A DNA stretch of 18,368 nt from CAWEFA01 sp963808135 (GCA_963808135.1 CAWEFA010000088.1:1-18368), one strand, 5' to 3'; positions 6,978-15,731 are shown, counted from the first letter of the stretch. Notes: generated by a model not told the origin, from the letters alone. Made by a program: numbers and translations.

Positions 6978-7835
6978 TTATTTCAAATTCACTTTTTTAT
7001 TATAATGGTTTCTTATCCAGTTTGCCAATAAATTTACAATTAAAACAATAGCGATCAATACAAGCGCAGTGCCATATGCCATTGGCCTCGATTCTTTAAT
7101 ATTTGTCCCGCTTGTTGTAAGCACGTACAAATGATATGGCAATGCCATTACCTGGTCGAAAATGCTGTGGGGCAAACGTGGCAAAAAATAAGCCGCAACA
7201 GTAAACAAAATAGAGGCTGTTTCTCCCGATACCCTGCTGATTGAAAGTATAAGGCCCGTGATAATATTTGGAAATGCTATCGGAAGCACAACCCGCCGGA
7301 TTGTTTGCATTTTGGTTGCCCCAAGTGCATAGCTGCCTTCCCTGAGAATATCGTCAACCGATTTTAACGATTCTTCGGTTGTGCGTATAATCACCGGTAA
7401 AACCATCAATCCTAATGTAAGGGAACCGGCTAATATAGAATCGCCGAATTTCAAAGTATCCACAAACAATGCCATGCCGAAAAGCCCAAATACTATGGAT
7501 GGGACGCCGGCCAAGTTATCGGTCATTTTTCTTAAAAAGCGTTTAAAGGCTGAGTCTTTCAGGTATTCGTTAGTATAGATTCCAGACATCACTCCAATCG
7601 GGAAGGCGAATATCATGCTTCCTGCAATAAGGCACAATGTGCCGACAATTGCCGGTAAAATGCCCCCTTTGGTCATTCCATCTTCCGGCATTTTTGTAAT
7701 AAAATTCCAACTTATGGCTGAAAACCCACGGATAACAATAAAGCCTAAAATAATAAAAAGAATTGCAATTACAGAAAAACTCACAATCCTGAATATATTG
7801 AATGCAACAGCCTGTTTAAGTTGTTTACTCGTCAT
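6978..7835 (-). CDS. pstA: Phosphate ABC transporter permease PstA
   Basis: 285 codons with about six membrane segments (about 18-40, 60-85, 110-130, 138-155, 195-215 and 255-275). The permease coupling loop (EAA motif) is EGSYALGATKMQTIRRVVLP, followed by AFPNIITGLILSISRVSGET, the PstA-type 'GxxLAxSRAxGET' sequence. The insert KMPEDGMTKGGILPAIVGT near 48-66 is the usual PstA periplasmic entry to the ABC-permease core. It pairs with PstC to form the channel in the inner membrane. It starts 8 bases after pstC, consistent with translational coupling. The left-hand copy is complete. The first 250 bases are repeated at the far right end of the window. Confidence 0.95.
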   Translation of the reverse strand: MTSKQLKQAVAFNIFRIVSFSVIAILFIILGFIVIRGFSAISWNFITKMPEDGMTKGGILPAIVGTLCLIAGSMIFAFPIGVMSGIYTNEYLKDSAFKRFLRKMTDNLAGVPSIVFGLFGMALFVDTLKFGDSILAGSLTLGLMVLPVIIRTTEESLKSVDDILREGSYALGATKMQTIRRVVLPIAFPNIITGLILSISRVSGETASILFTVAAYFLPRLPHSIFDQVMALPYHLYVLTTSGTNIKESRPMAYGTALVLIAIVLIVNLLANWIRNHYNKKVNLK

Positions 7836-7843
7836 AAAACTAT

Positions 7844-9042
7844 TTATCTGTTTTTTTTCGATTTCACCGAATCGACAATAAAATTAAAACCCATTGTGAT
7901 GATGAATAAAATAATACCTAAAGCAAATAGCGCTTTAAAGTGTGTACCGCCAAAAGGGGATTCGCCAAGCTCGGCAGCAATGGTAGCCGGGATTGTACGT
8001 ATCGGTTGTAAAAATGATGTGGGCATTACCGATGCATTACCTGTAACCATAAGCACAGCCATGGTTTCACCAACCGCCCTGCCGATTCCTAAAATAGAGG
8101 CTGCCGTAATGCCCGATTTAGCATAAGGTACAACAACCCTTAATAATGTTTGCCAGCGGTTGGCGCCCAGCGCAAGGCTTGCTTCTTTTAACGATTGCGG
8201 GGTCGTGCGCAAAGCATCTTCCGAGATTGTTATAATTGTAGGCAACGCCATTATGGCTAATATTATGGAACCTGCCAAAGCTGTTTCACCTACCGGCAGG
8301 TTAAATGTTTTTTGTATTAAAGGCACCAATACCACCAATCCGAAAAAACCGTAAACTACAGAAGGTATGCCTGCCAAAAGTTCAATTACCGGTTTCATGA
8401 TGCGCCTGAATCTTTCATCGGCAACTTCCGACATATAAATTGCTGTTATAAGCCCGATAGGCAACGCTAAAATAATTGCCCCAATGCTTACCAGGAGTGT
8501 CCCAAGAATTAATGGCAATACTCCAAATAAAGCAACAGGCGTGGAAGTTGGAAACCATTCACGGCCCAATATAAATTCTTTTATAGACACTTTTGATACT
8601 GGAATTTTTCTTCCACCTGGGCATTGTGAGGAATATAATTTTCGGGAAAATAAGCCAGAACTCCCTGATGGCTTGAAACAAACTCTTCAATTTTTGCAGG
8701 CAGATGTTCTAAATTGCTTCCTATTTGCTCATCGGAATAATATTTTGAAATTTCGTTTACTGTTAACAAAATTATAGTGTCGTTTTTTCCTCCAATATAT
8801 TTCCAGTTGGTGGTTTTGCCATTGAAAATATCTCTAACCTGGCTTGATCTAATATTCCTGACAGGATTGATGCTGTTTACAAATATGCAATAATGCTGTT
8901 CAATTGGTGAAGAATTAAAAATGCCCAATCCTTCTTTGAATAAAAACAATATAATAAACAAAACTGTAATTACCGTAACTGTACTGCTTGCGAACAGAAC
9001 CCCTTCAATAAATTTTTCTAATTGTTTCTTAAAACGCTTCAT
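7844..9042 (-). CDS. pstC: Phosphate ABC transporter permease PstC with PstS-like insert (one frameshift)
   Basis: Two overlapping frames make one gene of about 400 codons. 8581-9042 gives a membrane segment (about 16-38) and a soluble insert, and 7844-8590 gives the permease core. The core has STPVALFGVLPLILGTLL, the EAA loop EASLALGANRWQTLLRVVVP, and ILGIGRAVGETMAVLMVTGN, all diagnostic of PstC. The insert SSQVRDIFNGKTTNWKYIGG mirrors PstS REQLEGIFTGKITNWKEVGG, so it is a periplasmic-binding-protein-like module. One extra A in the run before TTCCAG (about 8607-8611) would fuse the frames as ...EEKIPVSKVSIKEF.... Both arms show the same five-A run, so a homopolymer error common to both, or a real frameshift, is possible. 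A GTG at 8590 could also start the core separately. It lies 107 bases after pstS and 8 before pstA. Confidence 0.85.
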
Positions 9043-9149
9043 TTTTATAAGGATAATGGAAACTAAATAGAGAGAACGGGAACTAAAGAACGAAAAAAAA
9101 TAGAAGATGGAAACTTCTTATTCGTCCCCACCTTCCGTATTCCGGTCTT

Positions 9150-9977
9150 CTAATGTAAAGGTATATAACCAACTTCCTTAACTATTTTCTGGCCTTCTTC
9201 CGACAAAACAAATTCGACAAATGGTTTAACCGAAGGTTCAGTTTTTGTTAAATAGTAAAAATACAGAGGCCTTGTAATAGGATACGTTTTATCCATTGCA
9301 GTTTTCAATGAAGGTTCAACAAATGTTTTACCGTCAAAGGAAACTTTAAGCGATTTCACTGTTTTATCAGCATAAGCCAGGCCAATGTAGCCAATTGCAC
9401 CATCTGTTTGACTAACCGATTGTACGATTGCGCCGGTAGCAGGCATTAACATAGCGGTTGAAGCGAAATCCTTTTTAAGCATTACATGTTCCTTGAAAAA
9501 TTCAAAAGTGCCCGAGCTTGATTCGCGTGAATAAACAATAATTTTCATATCGGCTCCGCCAACTTCTTTCCAGTCGCAATTTTTCCTGTAAAAATACCTT
9601 CCAACTGTTGGCGGGTTAATTGATCGATTTTATTCTATGGGTTAACGATAACCGAAAGGGCATCTAGCGCAATAACAGTTTCCTTAAAATCTTTGCCGGC
9701 ATCTTTCAGTTTCATTTTTTCGTCCATTTTCATACTACGAGAAGCTTCGGCTATATCGGTTGTACCATCTATGAGCGCTGCAAATCCAACTCCCGTATCC
9801 CGCCACCTACTACGGAAATTGACGAGCCGGCGTTCTTTTTCATAAATACTTCAGCTTCTTTCTTACTAGAGGCAAACAGGTATCGCTGCCTTTAATTTTG
9901 CACACTACTTTAGCAGTTTGCGCTACTATAGCGCCTGCTGCGGCTATGATTGCCAATGAAATTAATAATTTCTTCAT
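9150..9977 (-). pseudogene. pstS: Phosphate-binding protein PstS, left-arm copy (frame broken)
   Basis: The gene region runs from ATG 9977 to TAG 9150 but is not open throughout. The C-terminal half, from MKIIVYSRESSSGTFEFF to EEGQKIVKEVGYIPLH, reads cleanly at 9150-9548. Upstream of that the frame is lost. Relative to the right arm there are indels and several substitutions near 9570-9640 (the NWKEVGG and QLTREQLEGIFTG region), a 2-base insertion near 9800 in the GGGSGVG loop, and a deletion plus changes near 9866. The C-terminal end seen here is the credible one, because the right copy goes out of frame there. The Pho-box region that precedes pstS in the right arm is deleted here. The pattern looks like sequence noise rather than biological decay, since a functional uptake operon would need this protein. 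Confidence 0.75.
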
Positions 9978-10025
9978 AATAATTTAATTTAATGGTAAAA
10001 TAACTTTATTAATGTAAATAAATTT

Positions 10026-11218
10026 TTAAGCGTACCAGATGTTGGGCATAATATGTACATTCTTTACCGGCATCCAGTCAACGCCTGCTGTAATAAAATT
10101 TTCTTTATTACTGCCAGAACTTGTATAAAGAAGGCCATTATTATCAATTGTAGTTGTTTTTGCGCCATATTTAAGTGTTGCATCGTATTTTGTATCGGGG
10201 TTGTATCTGTCGAAGCGTGCAAAAAAGTTTAATTTATCTTTGATAATCTGGCCGCGTATAAACAATGACAAACCAAAAGGAGTAATGTCAGCCTTTAGAT
10301 TACCTTTAGTAGTATCAGCAGCTTTTTGTGTTTGGGAAACAATTTCCAAACCTACAGTAATCGGATCGGTTGTGTAAGCAACAAAACCATGAATAGTTGT
10401 TTTTGCTTGTGTAGTTGAAAGTTCAATAGTAGTTTGGCTATTAGTCGATGTTCCTGCAGAAGCTGCTTCATTATCGGCAGTAAGGTCAAGGATAATATGC
10501 TGGTCCATTAGCTTGGCATAAATTTCACCATAGAACTTTTTGAACTTGTTAAGTTCAGGAGCCTGTGCCTACCATTTCCAATCATGAAGTTGTAACCATA
10601 ATCACCTTGGTCGTTTAATTTACCTTGCCATGCAATACCGAAATTATTTGAACTGCCAAGGCCACGCATATCGATGATGGTTTTTTCAATGCTCCTGTAG
10701 CCCCATACACTTTCAGATAATGTGGCATAAATAGGGGTAGCCTGTTGTCCAAAAATAAGGTCGTTGTTTTTAATAAAGTTTTTCCAACGTATGTTTGCAG
10801 CTTTAATATATACCGATCTTTCAATAGTTGAAGAAACAGAGGCAATATCGTTGGTGGCTTTATCGGTAGTAGTAGTAGGAATAGCCAATACATCCTTTGT
10901 TTCACTTTCATTGGCTAATAATAACTGTGTTGAAAAATGTTCACTGATGTTGTAATCGTAACCAAGATAAATCCGGCGAAAAGAGAATGCATTGGTTGTT
11001 ACCGGATAGTTGCTACCACCATATTGTGTACTTCCACGCTTGGCTGAATCAGCATGTGTTTTTGCAAAGTAGTCTGCAACAACATAGCCCGAAACCTTGC
11101 CGGATGGCGTGAATACGGGCGGTTGTTAATTTGCCGGTTTAGAATTGTCCTGTGCGCTTACATAAAAGGCACAACTTAAAATCGAAACCAAAAAGGTTAA
11201 TTGTATTTTTTTCTTCAT
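10026..11218 (-). pseudogene. Outer-membrane porin, left-arm copy (broken and 3'-truncated)
   Basis: This is the mirror of the intact right-arm gene at 14344-15642. ATG is at 11218. An in-frame TAA (11126-11128) lies about 30 codons in, within a small cluster of substitutions. One base is missing at 10569/10570, inside the MIGNGTAQAPEL region. The last 37 codons are absent because a 394-base block is missing at 10030/10031, so the frame ends WYA-stop as it runs into the pstS leader. Open pieces lie at 10508-10888 and 10026-10508. Scattered substitutions separate the copies (for example SSNN/SSND, FDRY/FDNY, YTSS/YTSP). See the right-arm entry for function. Confidence 0.8.
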
Positions 11219-11323
11219 AACAAGTTAAGTTTAAAATTTATAATAAAATTCAGGCTAAAATTAATTAATTGCTATTTTAACTCAGATTGCAAAGAAACCC
11301 CTCGCATATAAATTAAATCTTAT

Positions 11324-11346
11324 GCTAATATTAAGTTAATGTTAAG
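11324..11346 (-). promoter_or_regulatory. Pho box before porin (left copy)
   Basis: On the minus strand, TTAACAT is followed after 4 bases by TTAATAT and after 4 more by ATAAGAT, an 11-bp period. This is the same element as at 14216-14238. It lies about 105 bases upstream of the porin start. Confidence 0.65.
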
Positions 11347-11627
11347 AAAGCAAACCTCATTCCGGCAGCTAAAAATTTATATTTACTTAACAATGCCTTT
11401 AAAATAGCTTAGGTATATACAGTATAATTTTGTTTTCGAAATAAAAATTTTACCGGCAAGTGGCAAAAAAATTTATTGACATGTTCATTCGGTCTTTTAT
11501 TGTAGCTATTTCAATTAGCCTGGAATAATAAATTATGCCAATTAAGAGTTAAAACACAGAGTTTTATTATATATAATTTAATAAGTTAGAGTGCAATCAT
11601 TAGCATCTTCCCTTTCATCATCTATGT

Positions 11628-11648
11628 AAAAACCGCATTGCGGTTTTT
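11628..11648. terminator. Symmetric hairpin, possible bidirectional terminator (left copy)
   Basis: AAAAACCGCA pairs with TGCGGTTTTT around a single central base, giving a T-tract on either strand. No gene ends nearby, so it would have to end an unannotated short transcript or act as an insulator between the divergent genes. The mirror copy at 13914-13934 is identical. Confidence 0.5.
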
Positions 11649-11901
11649 AGAACTCCGTGCTCTCTGTGTATTCTCTTTTTCGCAATAGTCATCAGAACTT
11701 AAATATTAAATTGTTGATAAACATTTTTTGCAATACATAATAATCTCTTTGTTAAATTCTTACATTTATTTCTCACCTCAATTTAACCCTTAATTCGCAT
11801 AAATTATTAGAATATAAATTCAACTGGTTAGCTAAAAGAACTGAATAAAGTGAATTAAACTCTAAAAACCCTCCCAACTCAGATCAATTATATCTCTGGT
11901 C

Positions 11902-11936
11902 AAAGCAAATTGCAGATACTGCCTGCAATTCGCTTT
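11902..11936 (-). promoter_or_regulatory. Stem-loop upstream of kinase and porin (left copy)
   Basis: AAAGC-A-AATTGCAG pairs with CTGCAATT-C-GCTTT around a 7-base loop. The one unpaired position is A-C on the plus strand but G-U in an RNA made from the minus strand, so the structure is better in the porin-ward transcript. There is no T-tract. It may be an operator or a leader structure. The mirror is at about 13626-13660. Confidence 0.35.
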
Positions 11937-12020
11937 ACATTAATTACAATTCACATTTAATTAATATTAGATTTATTTTATATTTTAATTCAATCCCTAC
12001 TTTTAATCAAAAATTTATCA

Positions 12021-12839
12021 ATGCAAAACATAAATAAAATAATTTTTAAATGGCTGGGCTTGTATGCAATATTGGCTTCTTTAATAGCACTATTATATAT
12101 AATAGCAATTTTTCATTTTAGCAGTCAATTTCAAAGAAACTATATCATTGGAGGATATATGGTTTTTCTAATTATTGTTGCAGTTGCTTGTAAAATTGGA
12201 AGCAAATATTTGTGGAAAATAATCTGTAACCCTCATAATATTTTTAAATACCATGAACTCATTGAAAATGTTCCTCAAAGCATCTTCGAAACCGATGAAA
12301 ACGGTAAGTTCTCATTTGCAAATAAGAAATTCCTTGAAAGGTTTGGTTATGCGGCAACTGATATAGCAGAAATGAATTTATCCATTCATGACATCATAAT
12401 TACCGATTCCACCGATAAAATTTACAATGAAACCAAATTTTTAGAAGCCGACATGCTGGGCGTCCGCATTGATGGTTCATTGTTCCCTGTTACTATTCAT
12501 TCCAATTATATTTACCTCAATAATAAAATAAAAGGCATACGGGGTATTATAATTGACAATACGGAAAGAATGAAATACATAAAAGACTTGCAGGATGCTA
12601 AAATCAGCGCTGAAGAACTCGACAACCTGAAATCGACCTTTCTGGCAAACATTTCAAACGAAATACGAACTCCTATAAATACAATTCTTGGCTTTTCCAA
12701 TTTAGCTGTTTTACAAGACTGTTCAGAAGAAAAAAGAAACGATTATATAAACCATATTATTACCAACAGCGAACGGCTTTTAGAAATTATCGATGTTGGT
12801 AATAATATGGTTTATATAATCGTTTCTTTTTTCTTCTGA
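12021..12839 (+). CDS. Membrane PAS-HisKA sensor kinase, cut by the fold-back
   Basis: The first 258 codons are genuine and the last 14 (VGNNMVYIIVSFFF) are read from the inverted arm. Two membrane segments (about 8-33 and 41-60) lead into a PAS domain at about 75-185 (HELIENVPQSIFETDENGKF, then FLERFGY and RGIIIDNTERMK). A linker and a HisKA region follow (LKSTFLANISNEIRTPINTILGF). The phospho-acceptor position of the 'SHEIRTP' motif is Asn213 instead of His. The frame stops matching the family just after NSERLLEIID, where the normal continuation would be 'DILDxSKIE' and then an ATPase domain. The gene is divergent from the porin. Its target and signal are unknown. A regulatory link to the Pho locus is only suggested by proximity. 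Confidence 0.8.
   Translation: MQNINKIIFKWLGLYAILASLIALLYIIAIFHFSSQFQRNYIIGGYMVFLIIVAVACKIGSKYLWKIICNPHNIFKYHELIENVPQSIFETDENGKFSFANKKFLERFGYAATDIAEMNLSIHDIIITDSTDKIYNETKFLEADMLGVRIDGSLFPVTIHSNYIYLNNKIKGIRGIIIDNTERMKYIKDLQDAKISAEELDNLKSTFLANISNEIRTPINTILGFSNLAVLQDCSEEKRNDYINHIITNSERLLEIIDVGNNMVYIIVSFFF
12769..12793. other. 25-nt loop at the centre of the giant inverted repeat
   Basis: The left arm ends ...TACCAACA (12768) and the right arm begins TGTTGGTA... (12794). The 25 bases between have no mirror partner and encode the kinase residues SERLLEII, so they are a normal continuation of the left-arm gene. This marks the fold-back breakpoint. The sequence beyond it in the real genome is not in the window. 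Confidence 0.9.
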
Positions 12840-13541
12840 ACAGTCTTGTAAAACAGCTAAATTGGAAAAGCCAAGAATTGTATTTATAGGAGTTCGTATT
12901 TCGTTTGAAATGTTTGCCAGAAAGGTCGATTTCAGGTTGTCGAGTTCTTCAGCGCTGATTTCAGCATCCTGCAAGTCTTTTATGTATTTCATTCTTTCCG
13001 TATTGTGAATTATAATACCCCGTATGCCTTTTATTTTATTATTGAGGTAAATATAATTGGAATGAATAGTAACAGGGAACAATGAACCATCAATGCGGAC
13101 GCCCAGCATGTCGGCTTCTAAAAATTTGGTTTCATTGTAAATTTTATCGGTGGAATCGGTAATTATGATGTCATGAATGGATAAATTCATTTCTGCTATA
13201 TCAGTTGCCGCATAACCAAACCTTTCAAGGAATTTCTTATTTGCAAATGAGAACTTACCGTTTTCATCGGTTTCGAAGATGCTTTGAGGAACATTTTCAA
13301 TGAGTTCATGGTATTTAAAAATATTATGAGGGTTACAGATTATTTTCCACAAATATTTGCTTCCAATTTTACAAGCAACTGCAACAATAATTAGAAAAAC
13401 CATATATCCTCCAATGATATAGTTTCTTTGAAATTGACTGCTAAAATGAAAAATTGCTATTATATATAATAGTGCTATTAAAGAAGCCAATATTGCATAC
13501 AAGCCCAGCCATTTAAAAATTATTTTATTTATGTTTTGCAT
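12780..13541 (-). CDS. Sensor kinase fragment, right-arm copy
   Basis: This is the reverse-complement copy of 12021-12782. It is identical for 249 residues except Asp180 to His (HNTERM) and Lys194 to Glu (QDAEIS). It then ends in IDNF and a stop, read from the central loop. The same Asn replaces the expected phospho-acceptor His at residue 213. DxTER is the common form at the end of PAS domains, so the left-arm Asp is more likely to be right. It has no ATPase domain and is unlikely to be an independent functional gene. Confidence 0.8.
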   Translation of the reverse strand: MQNINKIIFKWLGLYAILASLIALLYIIAIFHFSSQFQRNYIIGGYMVFLIIVAVACKIGSKYLWKIICNPHNIFKYHELIENVPQSIFETDENGKFSFANKKFLERFGYAATDIAEMNLSIHDIIITDSTDKIYNETKFLEADMLGVRIDGSLFPVTIHSNYIYLNNKIKGIRGIIIHNTERMKYIKDLQDAEISAEELDNLKSTFLANISNEIRTPINTILGFSNLAVLQDCSEEKRNDYINHIITNIDNF

Positions 13542-13913
13542 TGATAAATTTTTGATTAAAAGTAGGGATTAAACTAAAATATAAAATAAATCTAATATTA
13601 ATTAAATGTGAATTGTAATTAATGTAAAGCGAATTGCAGGCAGTATCTGCAATTTGCTTTGACCAGAGATATAATTGATCTGAGTTGGGAGGGTTTTTAG
13701 AGTTTAATTCACTTTATTCAGTTCTTTTAGCTAACCAGTTGAATTTATATTCTAATAATTTATGCGAATTAAGGGTTAAATTGAGGTGAGAAATAAATGT
13801 AAGAATTTAACAAAGAGATTATTATGTATTGCAAAAAATGTTTATCAACAATTTAATATTTAAGTTCTGATGACTATTGCGAAAAAGAGAATACACAGAG
13901 AGCACGGAGTTCT

Positions 13914-13934
13914 AAAAACCGCAATGCGGTTTTT
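13914..13934. terminator. Symmetric hairpin, possible bidirectional terminator (right copy)
   Basis: Mirror of 11628-11648: AAAAACCGCA pairs with TGCGGTTTTT around one base, with a T-tract on either strand. It is about 410 bases before the porin start. Confidence 0.5.
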
Positions 13935-14215
13935 ACATAGATGATGAAAGGGAAGATGCTAATGATTGCACTCTAACTTATTAAATTATATATAATAAAA
14001 CTCTGTGTTTTAACTCTTAATTGGCATAATTTATTATTCCAGGCTAATTGAAATAGCTACAATAAAAGACCGAATGAACATGTCAATAAATTTTTTTGCC
14101 ACTTGCCGGTAAAATTTTTATTTCGAAAACAAAATTATACTGTATATACCTAAGCTATTTTAAAGGCATTGTTAAGTAAATATAAATTTTTAGCTGCCGG
14201 AATCAGGTTTGCTTT

Positions 14216-14238
14216 CTTAACATTAACTTAATATTAGC
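14216..14238 (+). promoter_or_regulatory. Pho box before porin (right copy)
   Basis: TTAACAT (14217-14223) and TTAATAT (14228-14234) are 7-base direct repeats with a 4-base spacer. A weaker third unit, ATAAGAT, is at 14239-14245. The 11-bp period is the arrangement of PhoB/PhoP binding sites, and the TTAACA core resembles the Bacillus and cyanobacterial Pho-box cores. Nearly the same 23 bases stand before pstS. It is about 105 bases upstream of the porin ATG. Confidence 0.7.
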
Positions 14239-14343
14239 ATAAGATTTAATTTATATGCGAGGGGTTTCTTTGCAATCTGAGTTAAAATAGCAATTAATTA
14301 ATTTTAGCCTGAATTTTATTATAAATTTTAAACTTAACTTGTT

Positions 14344-15642
14344 ATGAAGAAAAAAATACAATTAACCTTTTTGGTTTCGATTTTAAGTTGTGCCTTTTAT
14401 GTAAGCGCACAGGACAATTCTAAACCGGCAACCGACCAACCGCCCGCATTCACGCCATCCGGCAAGGTTTGGGGCTATGTTGTTGCAGACTACTTTGCAA
14501 AAACACATGCTGATTCAGCCAAGCGTGGAAGTACACAATATGGTGGTAGCAACTATCCGGTAACAACCAATGCATTCTCTTTTCGCCGGATTTATCTTGG
14601 TTACGATTACAACATCAGTGAACATTTTTCAACACAGTTATTATTAGCCAATGAAAGTGAAACAAAGGATGTATTGGCTATTCCTACTACTACTACCGAT
14701 AAAGCCACCAACGATATTGCCTCTGTTTCTTCAACTATTGAAAGATCGGTATATATTAAAGCTGCAAACATACGTTGGAAAAACTTTATTAAAAACAACG
14801 ACCTTATTTTTGGACAACAGGCTACCCCTATTTATGCCACATTATCTGAAAGTGTATGGGGCTACAGGAGCATTGAAAAAACCATCATCGATATGCGTGG
14901 CCTTGGCAGTTCAAATGATTTCGGTATTGCATGGCAAGGTAAATTAAACGACCAAGGTGATTATGGTTACAACTTCATGATTGGAAATGGTACGGCACAG
15001 GCTCCTGAACTTAACAAGTTCAAAAAGTTCTATGGTGAAATTTATGCCAAGCTAATGGAACAGCATATTATCCTTGACCTTACTGCCGATAATGAAGCAG
15101 CTTCTGCAGGAACATCGACTAATAGCCAAACTACTATTGAACCTTCAACTACACAAGCAAAAACAACTATTCATGGTTTTGTTGCTTACACAACCGATCC
15201 GATTACTGTAGGTTTGGAAATTGTTTCCCAAACACAAAAAGCTGCTGATACTACTAAAGGTAATCTAAAGGCTGACATTACTCCTTTTGGTTTGTCATTG
15301 TTTATACGCGGCCAGATTATCAAAGATAAATTAAACTTTTTTGCACGCTTCGACAATTACAACCCCGATACAAAATACGATGCAACACTTAAATATGGCG
15401 CAAAAACAACTACAATTGATAATAATGGCCTTCTTTATACAAGTCCTGGCAGTAATAAAGAAAATTTTATTACAGCAGGCGTTGACTGGATGCCGGTAAA
15501 GAATGTACATATTATGCCCAACATCTGGTACGATTCTTATTCAAGTTTGAAAAATAATGTTACAGGTACAGCAAAAAGCGATTTCGATATGGTTGAACGC
15601 TTAACAGTACATTACATTTTTAATCAAAAGAATTCCTCGTAG
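14344..15642 (+). CDS. Phosphate-regulated outer-membrane beta-barrel porin (intact copy)
   Basis: 432 codons from ATG 14344. Residues 1-22 form a signal peptide (MKKKIQLTFLVSILSCAFYV then SAQ). The rest alternates polar and aromatic residues as in a beta-barrel, with strand-like segments such as VWGYVVADYF, AFSFRRIYLGYDY, FSTQLLLAN and ERLTVHYIF. The last is a C-terminal aromatic strand of the kind used for outer-membrane assembly. Internal features such as GQQATPIYATLSESVWGYRS and RGLGSSNDFGIAW fit the porin O/P-like family of Bacteroidota. A role in passing phosphate or anions through the outer membrane is inferred from its position before pstS and its Pho box. The stop codon falls inside a hairpin, so the last six residues (NQKNSS) may be an extension. 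A terminator separates it from pstS. Confidence 0.85.
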   Translation: MKKKIQLTFLVSILSCAFYVSAQDNSKPATDQPPAFTPSGKVWGYVVADYFAKTHADSAKRGSTQYGGSNYPVTTNAFSFRRIYLGYDYNISEHFSTQLLLANESETKDVLAIPTTTTDKATNDIASVSSTIERSVYIKAANIRWKNFIKNNDLIFGQQATPIYATLSESVWGYRSIEKTIIDMRGLGSSNDFGIAWQGKLNDQGDYGYNFMIGNGTAQAPELNKFKKFYGEIYAKLMEQHIILDLTADNEAASAGTSTNSQTTIEPSTTQAKTTIHGFVAYTTDPITVGLEIVSQTQKAADTTKGNLKADITPFGLSLFIRGQIIKDKLNFFARFDNYNPDTKYDATLKYGAKTTTIDNNGLLYTSPGSNKENFITAGVDWMPVKNVHIMPNIWYDSYSSLKNNVTGTAKSDFDMVERLTVHYIFNQKNSS

Positions 15643-15655
15643 CTCTGCTACGGGG
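15635..15655. repeat. GC-rich hairpin at the porin stop
   Basis: CCTCGTAGC pairs with GCTACGGGG around a TCT loop: nine pairs including one T-G. The TAG stop of the porin lies in the left stem. A near-identical hairpin follows at 15711-15731. Between them, GTTTGC-TAT-GCAAAC forms another small hairpin at about 15672-15686. Such CCTCGxAGC-TCT hairpins recur in Bacteroidota genomes. Confidence 0.6.
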
Positions 15656-15710
15656 TAAAATCAAATAATAGGTTTGCTATGCAAACTCCATTGTTGTATT
15701 TTTTTTGATA

Positions 15711-15731
15711 CCTCGCAGCTCTGCTGCGGGG
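15711..15731. repeat. Second GC-rich hairpin after the porin
   Basis: CCTCGCAGC pairs with GCTGCGGGG around TCT. It differs from the first hairpin by compensated changes (T-A to C-G), so the pairing is kept while the sequence differs. A T-run (TTTTTTTTGA) precedes it rather than follows it. This block is absent from the left arm. Confidence 0.6.

Larger units (their letters stand above)
11219..12020. other. Intergenic region between divergent porin and kinase genes (left copy)
   Basis: About 800 bases of A/T-rich sequence without a gene. It contains a Pho-box-like direct repeat (11324-11346) near the porin, a hairpin with symmetric A/T tails (11628-11648) and a second hairpin (11902-11936) near the kinase. 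Next to the first hairpin lies the phrase GAACTCCGTGCTCTCTGTGT, a low-complexity sequence frequently seen between genes in Bacteroidota. The same layout is mirrored at 13542-14343. Confidence 0.6.
7586..12768 (+). repeat. Left arm of giant inverted repeat
   Basis: This stretch reappears as reverse complement at 12794-18368. Corresponding coordinates sum to 25562 near the centre and about 25957 beyond a 394-bp block that the left arm lacks at 10031. The arm holds the start of pstA, pstC, pstS, the porin, the intergenic region and the kinase fragment. The left edge of homology is set by the end of the window, so the true repeat may be longer. Mismatches and 1-2 base indels cluster at about 9550-9890, 10569 and 11120-11135. 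Confidence 0.95.
13542..14343. other. Intergenic region, right copy
   Basis: Mirror of 11219-12020 with a few substitutions. It contains the stem-loop (about 13626-13660), the symmetric hairpin (13914-13934) and the Pho box (14216-14238), and has no gene. Confidence 0.6.

Noticed and set aside
10615..10911. 98-codon frames overlapping the porin in both arms (also 14651-14947)
   Set aside because: They are alternative frames of the porin gene. Their mirrored presence reflects the inverted repeat, not conservation.
11628..11648. tRNA or small structured RNA in the porin-kinase gap
   Set aside because: Only a 10-bp hairpin is seen, with no cloverleaf and no conserved RNA motif recognised.
12021..12839. 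A short kinase lacking an ATPase domain as a natural truncated sensor
   Set aside because: Its last 14 residues are encoded by the inverted arm, so the end is created by the fold-back junction.
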